8,535 bases of DNA from Planctomycetota bacterium (GTDB lineage Bacteria; Planctomycetota; UBA11346): the NCBI GenBank assembly GCA_947470885.1, contig CANIXE010000076.1, forward strand, positions 1 through 8,535, read 5' to 3'. Positions within the stretch are counted from its first letter, which is position 1, and the number at the start of each line of letters is the position of its first letter. The notes beneath the pieces are model-generated. The model was not told where the DNA came from. It did no database searches and saw only the letters and a list, made by a program, of their open reading frames with translations. Of the stretch, positions 5,197-8,535 are shown piece after piece. The translations under genes and the position numbers were made by a program.

Positions 5197-5275
5197 GGGA
5201 GCGCCCTCGCCTGGGAGCGCCGGCGCCCTCGCCGGCATCGGTTGCAGTCGGGCCGGCGGGGGCGCCAGCGCTCCC
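5197..5275. repeat. Palindromic intergenic element, copy 4 (short core, near-perfect arms) with an extra half-arm
   Basis: The arms at 5213-5236 and 5252-5275 pair over 22 of 24 positions, plus one G-T wobble, around a 15-nt core beginning ATCGGT. It is the strongest hairpin of the window. A partial second left arm, GGGAGCGCCCTCGCC, lies just ahead at 5197-5211. The element sits between the converging ends of the oligopeptidase and xth genes, so it can form in both messages; it lies 25 bp past the xth stop. No T-tract follows the hairpin on either strand. Confidence 0.85.
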
Positions 5276-5300
5276 GGGTGCGTTGGTGCTCCCTTAAATT

Positions 5301-6062
5301 TTATCCGAGATCGATGGACACCGGGCAGTGGTCGCTGCCCATGACCATCGGGTGGATGGCGGCGTCCTGGACCCGGCTGACCAGATCCGGCGACACCGTG
5401 GCGTAGTCGATGCGCCAGCCGATGTTCCGTTGGCGGGCACCGCCCCAGTTGGTCCACCACGTGTAGGCTCCGGCGAGCTCGGGATTTCTTTCCCGGAACA
5501 CATCCCGGTAGCCCAGGCCCAGGTAGCGGTCCATCCACGCCCGTTCCCCGGGCAGGTAGCCGGCGTTCTTCTCGTTTTCCTTGGGCCGGGCCAGGTCGAT
5601 GGGCCGGTGGGCAATGTTGTAGTCCCCCAGCAATACCACCTGGCAGCCCTTGGCCCGCCAGGCCGCAAGGTAGCCCTCCAGGTGGGCGCAGAAGGCCAGT
5701 TTGTAGTCCAGGCGCTTGCCCAGTTCCTGGCTGTTGGGGAAGTAGGCGGTGATCACCACCAGGGTGCCGAAACGCGCCGCCAGCACCCGGCCCTCCACAT
5801 CGAAATCATCGTGGCCCAGGCCGGGCACCACTTCGTCGGGCTTGTCCCGGCTGAGGATGGCGACGCTGGAATACCCAGGTTTTTTTGCGGAATGCCAGGC
5901 GCCGTGCCAGCCTTCCGGGTCGGTCAGGTCGGGGATCTGCTGGGGCTGGGCCTTGGTTTCCTGGAGGCAGATGACCTCGGCCCCGGGAAGAATCGCCCAG
6001 GGCAGGCAGTCCTTCTTTGCCACTGAGCGGATGCCGTTGACGTTCCACGAGTAGATGCGCAT
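5301..6062 (-). CDS. xth: Exodeoxyribonuclease III / AP endonuclease
   Basis: A 253-aa member of the exonuclease III family of endonuclease/exonuclease/phosphatase enzymes. They cut DNA at abasic sites in base-excision repair and trim 3' blocks. The catalytic residues are all in place: WNVNGIR (6-12, with N7 and N9), E35 in LQETKAQ, Y107 in TAYFPN, D147 and N149 in LLGDYNI, D219 in RIDY, and the terminal SDHCPV (243-248, with D244 and H245). Length is slightly under E. coli Xth (268 aa), as in many family members. The start ATG at 6062 begins MRIYSWNVNG, the standard N-terminus; an in-frame ATG at 6104 would overlap the opposite spacer and add 14 unrelated residues. No Shine-Dalgarno sequence is seen; the start follows GCCGCCC. 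It is likely monocistronic, diverging from the EF-hand gene across 83 bp and ending near a palindromic element. Confidence 0.95.
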   Translation of the reverse strand: MRIYSWNVNGIRSVAKKDCLPWAILPGAEVICLQETKAQPQQIPDLTDPEGWHGAWHSAKKPGYSSVAILSRDKPDEVVPGLGHDDFDVEGRVLAARFGTLVVITAYFPNSQELGKRLDYKLAFCAHLEGYLAAWRAKGCQVVLLGDYNIAHRPIDLARPKENEKNAGYLPGERAWMDRYLGLGYRDVFRERNPELAGAYTWWTNWGGARQRNIGWRIDYATVSPDLVSRVQDAAIHPMVMGSDHCPVSIDLG

Positions 6063-6145
6063 GGGCGGCACGCTGGGCCGATGGTCCGCCGATGCAACCC
6101 GCACCCGCGCTTGAGCCGGCAGCGATCCCCCTCCAATGCCGCGCC
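6063..6145. promoter_or_regulatory. Short divergent promoter spacer between xth and the EF-hand gene
   Basis: These 83 bp must contain promoters for both flanking genes if the start at 6146 is right. I see no convincing -35/-10 pair, Shine-Dalgarno sequence, tandem repeat or palindromic element. If the upstream ATG at 6092 is used, only 29 bp remain, an argument for the later start. Confidence 0.4.
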
Positions 6146-8464
6146 ATGCCCGCTTCCGCCGTTTCCCCTGCCCTCCGCCACACCTGGACCTTCTTTCGCG
6201 CCGGTGGCCTGGACCAGGTTCTCATCCACAATGCCGCGGACCTGCTCCACCTCCACGAGCTGGATCCCAAATTGTGGATCGTGTTCAGCTGTCCGGTGAA
6301 GGGTCTGGAATTCGACACCCGGACCTTGGACCTGATCGACAGCGACCGGGATGGCCGGGTGCGGGTGCCGGAACTGCTGGCGGCGGTGAAATGGGCCTGC
6401 GGACTGTTGAAGGATCCGGGCCTGTTGCTGGAACCCGGGGCCGAGCTGCCCCTGGCGGCGATCAACGACGCGACCCCGGAAGGGGCCCTCGTCCTGGCGT
6501 CGGCTAAGCAGATCCTGGTGAACCTAGGCAAGCCCACGGCCACTGGTTTGACCGTCACCGATGCGGCGGATGTGACGAAAATCTTCGCCGAGACCACCTT
6601 CAATGGCGACGGCATTGTTCAGGCCGGCTGCGCCAAGGGGCCAGAGGCCAAGACGTTGATCGAGGAGGCCCTGAAGCTCTACGGCGCGGATCCTGATCGC
6701 AGCGGCAAGCCCGGCTTGTCCAAGGCCAAGTTGGATACGTTCAAGGCCGACTTGGAAGCTTTTGATCTGTGGTGGAAGGCGGGCGAAGATGCGGTGGGCG
6801 CCGGCGTCCTGCCCCTGGGCGCGGGCACCGCCGCGGCCCACGGCCAATACAAGGCGGTCCAGGCCAAGATCGACGACTGGTTCACCCGCTGCCGCCTGGC
6901 TGCCTTCGACCCTCGGGCCGCTGTCGCCTTGAATCGGGCGGATGCGGATTACCAGGCCTTGGCTCCGAAGGAGCTGGCCCTGACCAGCCCCGAGGTCGCC
7001 GCCCTGCCCCTGGCCCGGGTCCAGGCTGGGGCCTGGCTGTCCCTCACCGAGGGTTTGAATCCCGCCTGGGCCGGGGCGGTGGTGGCGTTCCGCGCTGGCA
7101 TCGTCATGCCCCTGCTGGGGGCCGGGACGACCAGCCTGGACGAAGCGGCCTGGCTGGAGCTGAAGGCCCGGTTCGCGCCGTTCGAAACCTGGATCGCCGG
7201 CAAGAAGGGGGCCGCCGTGGAATCCCTGGGGATCGCCCGGGTGCGGGCCATCCGCGCCAGCGGGATCCTGGACGAAGTCGCGGCCCTGATCGCCGAGGAC
7301 CTGGCGGTGGCGCCCCAGGTGTCCGCCATTGAGGCGGTGGAGCGCCTGGCCCGGTATCACCGGGACCTGGGCCTGCTGCTGAAGAACTTCGTCAACTTTG
7401 CTGATTTTTACGACCGCCAGCCGCCGCCCCCGATCTTCATGATCGGCTCGCTGTACCTGGACCAGCGCAGTTTGGATCTGTGCATCCGCATCGACGATCC
7501 GGGGGCCCACAGCGGCCTCGCCAATCTGGGCAAAATCTTCATTGTCTACGCCGCCTGCACCCGGCCATCCGGGGAGAAGATGACCGTGGCCTGTGCGGTG
7601 ACCCAGGGGGACAGCGACTACCTGATGGTGGGGCGCAATGGCATGTTCGTTGATCGCAAGGGCCGGGATTGGGACGCCACCATCGTCAAGATCCTCGACC
7701 ACCCGATTTCCATCGGCCAGGCTTTCTGGGCGCCGTACAAGAAGATTGGCAAGATGATCAGCGACACCATCGAGCGGATTTCCGGCGATGCGGACAAGGC
7801 GGTGATGGACAAAGCGGGCACCCAGGTGGCCACGGCGGCCACCGTGCCGGCGAAACCACCGGAGAAGCCGAAGTTGGACACCGGCATGCTGGCGGCCATC
7901 GGCATCGCCGCCACCAGCCTGGCTGGCGCGGTGGGCAGCATCGCCGGGGCGGTCCTCGGCCTGCCGGTGTGGAAAATGCCCTTGGTGTTCGTCGGCGTGG
8001 TCCTCGCGGTCAGCGGGCCGTCAATGATCATCGCCTTCCTGAAGCTGCGCCAGCGCACCCTCGGCCCGGTGCTGGAGGCCAACGGCTGGGCGATCAACGG
8101 TCGGGTCAAAATCAACATCCCCCTGGGCAACAGCCTGACGGCGATGAAGCGTTTGCCGGCGAATTCCCGGCGGATTCTCGAAGACCCCTTCGAGGATAAA
8201 GCGGGCAAGCAGCGGACCCGCTGGACCATCATCCTGGTCATCCTTGCGCTCTTGCTGGCCATCGGCGGTTTCTTTGCCTGGCAGCGGTACCAGGGCCAGG
8301 TGGCCCAGGAGGCCATCGCCACCTACCGTCGTCTGGACCTGGAGGCCAGCACGGCGGAAAAGGACAAATCTGACAACGCCAAGAAGCTACGCCAGGATGC
8401 CCTCACCGCTAAGGACCAGGCCAAGGCCTCGGCGGACGCGGCGGGGATCGAATTCACGCCCTAG
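6146..8464 (+). CDS. Unknown membrane protein with an EF-hand loop and three C-terminal membrane segments
   Basis: A 772-aa protein without a function I can assign. From memory it resembles a conserved uncharacterised bacterial family; I cannot verify this here. A canonical EF-hand calcium loop lies at 65-76 (D65-S-D67-R-D69-G70, E76 at position 12). Two degenerate loops may follow: FNGDGIV (152-158) and DPDRSGKPG (182-190). A long helical region (about 195-420) precedes a distinctive conserved-looking block (430-545) with YLDQRSLDLCIRIDD, LMVGRNGMFVDRKGRDWDAT and ISIGQAFWAPYKK. Hydrophobic segments at about 579-606, 611-632 and 694-711 should cross the membrane; the tail (715-765) is charged and helical, possibly coiled coil. 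No signal peptide is seen, so the large N-terminal part is probably cytoplasmic. The ATG at 6146 is preferred over 6092, which would leave 29 bp to xth and add an 18-residue low-complexity lead. No Shine-Dalgarno sequence is clear for either. Confidence 0.85.
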   Translation: MPASAVSPALRHTWTFFRAGGLDQVLIHNAADLLHLHELDPKLWIVFSCPVKGLEFDTRTLDLIDSDRDGRVRVPELLAAVKWACGLLKDPGLLLEPGAELPLAAINDATPEGALVLASAKQILVNLGKPTATGLTVTDAADVTKIFAETTFNGDGIVQAGCAKGPEAKTLIEEALKLYGADPDRSGKPGLSKAKLDTFKADLEAFDLWWKAGEDAVGAGVLPLGAGTAAAHGQYKAVQAKIDDWFTRCRLAAFDPRAAVALNRADADYQALAPKELALTSPEVAALPLARVQAGAWLSLTEGLNPAWAGAVVAFRAGIVMPLLGAGTTSLDEAAWLELKARFAPFETWIAGKKGAAVESLGIARVRAIRASGILDEVAALIAEDLAVAPQVSAIEAVERLARYHRDLGLLLKNFVNFADFYDRQPPPPIFMIGSLYLDQRSLDLCIRIDDPGAHSGLANLGKIFIVYAACTRPSGEKMTVACAVTQGDSDYLMVGRNGMFVDRKGRDWDATIVKILDHPISIGQAFWAPYKKIGKMISDTIERISGDADKAVMDKAGTQVATAATVPAKPPEKPKLDTGMLAAIGIAATSLAGAVGSIAGAVLGLPVWKMPLVFVGVVLAVSGPSMIIAFLKLRQRTLGPVLEANGWAINGRVKINIPLGNSLTAMKRLPANSRRILEDPFEDKAGKQRTRWTIILVILALLLAIGGFFAWQRYQGQVAQEAIATYRRLDLEASTAEKDKSDNAKKLRQDALTAKDQAKASADAAGIEFTP

Positions 8465-8471
8465 GCGCAAT

Positions 8472-8487
8472 GGCGTTTAGCAACGCC
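8472..8487 (+). terminator. Hairpin just after the EF-hand gene
   Basis: GGCGTT (8472-8477) pairs with AACGCC (8482-8487) across the loop TAGC, starting 8 bases after the stop codon. No T-tract follows; instead a palindromic element starts one base later at 8488. Together they could end or protect the message, but this is not a standard intrinsic terminator. Confidence 0.35.
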
Positions 8488-8535
8488 CTGGGAGCGCCGG
8501 GCACCAGCCCGGCTCGGGCGGCATGCGAGCCGGGC
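8488..8535. repeat. Palindromic intergenic element, copy 5 (cut by the window end)
   Basis: The left arm (8488-8513) starts CTGGGAGCGCCGGGC and contains its own hairpin, GCCGGGC-ACCA-GCCCGGC. A 15-nt core ending GCGA follows, and then GCCGGGC (8529-8535), the start of the right arm, where the window stops. It lies 23 bp past the EF-hand gene's stop codon. Confidence 0.75.

Noticed and set aside
768..6062. A dedicated defence or signalling island built from NrnA, HIT, MazG-like and Xth
   Set aside because: The genes are in separate transcription units and opposite orientations, belong to common housekeeping families, and lack the signs of horizontal transfer expected of an island.
6092..6145. 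Earlier ATG for the EF-hand protein
   Set aside because: It adds an 18-residue Pro/Ala-rich lead, lacks a ribosome binding site and leaves only 29 bp for two divergent promoters. It cannot be fully excluded.
6524..7702. Open frame of 392 codons on the minus strand
   Set aside because: Antisense to the EF-hand gene; the composition is typical of a GC-rich shadow frame, with no motif or start signal.

Overview
This is an ordinary-looking chromosomal stretch from a high-GC Gram-negative-type bacterium. Every gene shows strong G/C preference at the third codon position. No phage, transposase, plasmid, CRISPR, rRNA or tRNA signal is visible. The lineage cannot be fixed from the sequence. The mixture of an alanine-rich S16 tail, a MazG-like protein with a cysteine tail and abundant GGGAGCGCCGGC-type intergenic palindromes recalls Verrucomicrobiota/PVC or Acidobacteriota genomes, but this is a weak inference.

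Layout, left to right: (1) 1-177, a palindromic repeat plus an intrinsic terminator; (2) 178-603 minus, ribosomal protein S16 with a basic, alanine-rich tail; (3) 604-767, a divergent promoter region with a five-unit octamer tandem repeat and a hairpin next to the ribosome binding site; (4) 768-1769 plus, a DHH/DHHA1 phosphoesterase of the NrnA type; (5) 1770-2073, a convergent spacer with two full-length palindromic elements; (6) 2074-2986 minus, a tight three-gene operon: 69-aa unknown protein, HIT hydrolase, MazG-like protein; (7) 2987-3128, a divergent spacer with a 16-bp tandem repeat; (8) 3129-5183 plus, an M3 zinc oligopeptidase of the PrlC/OpdA type; (9) 5184-5300, a convergent spacer with a T9 run and a very strong palindromic element; (10) 5301-6062 minus, exodeoxyribonuclease III; (11) 6063-6145, a short divergent spacer; (12) 6146-8464 plus, a 772-aa unknown protein with an EF-hand loop and three C-terminal membrane segments; (13) 8465-8535, a hairpin and one more palindromic element, cut by the window edge.

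Several genes concern nucleotide and nucleic-acid upkeep (NrnA: short RNA/pAp; HIT: nucleotide conjugates; MazG-like: non-canonical NTPs; Xth: AP sites). Only the three minus-strand genes at 2074-2986 are arranged as one transcription unit; the others look separately transcribed. The most notable structure is non-coding. A palindromic repeat family sits in every 3' (terminal or convergent) spacer and in none of the three divergent promoter spacers, while two of those promoter spacers carry unrelated short tandem repeats. The least understood gene is the EF-hand membrane protein. I found no convincing new defence or mobile system.
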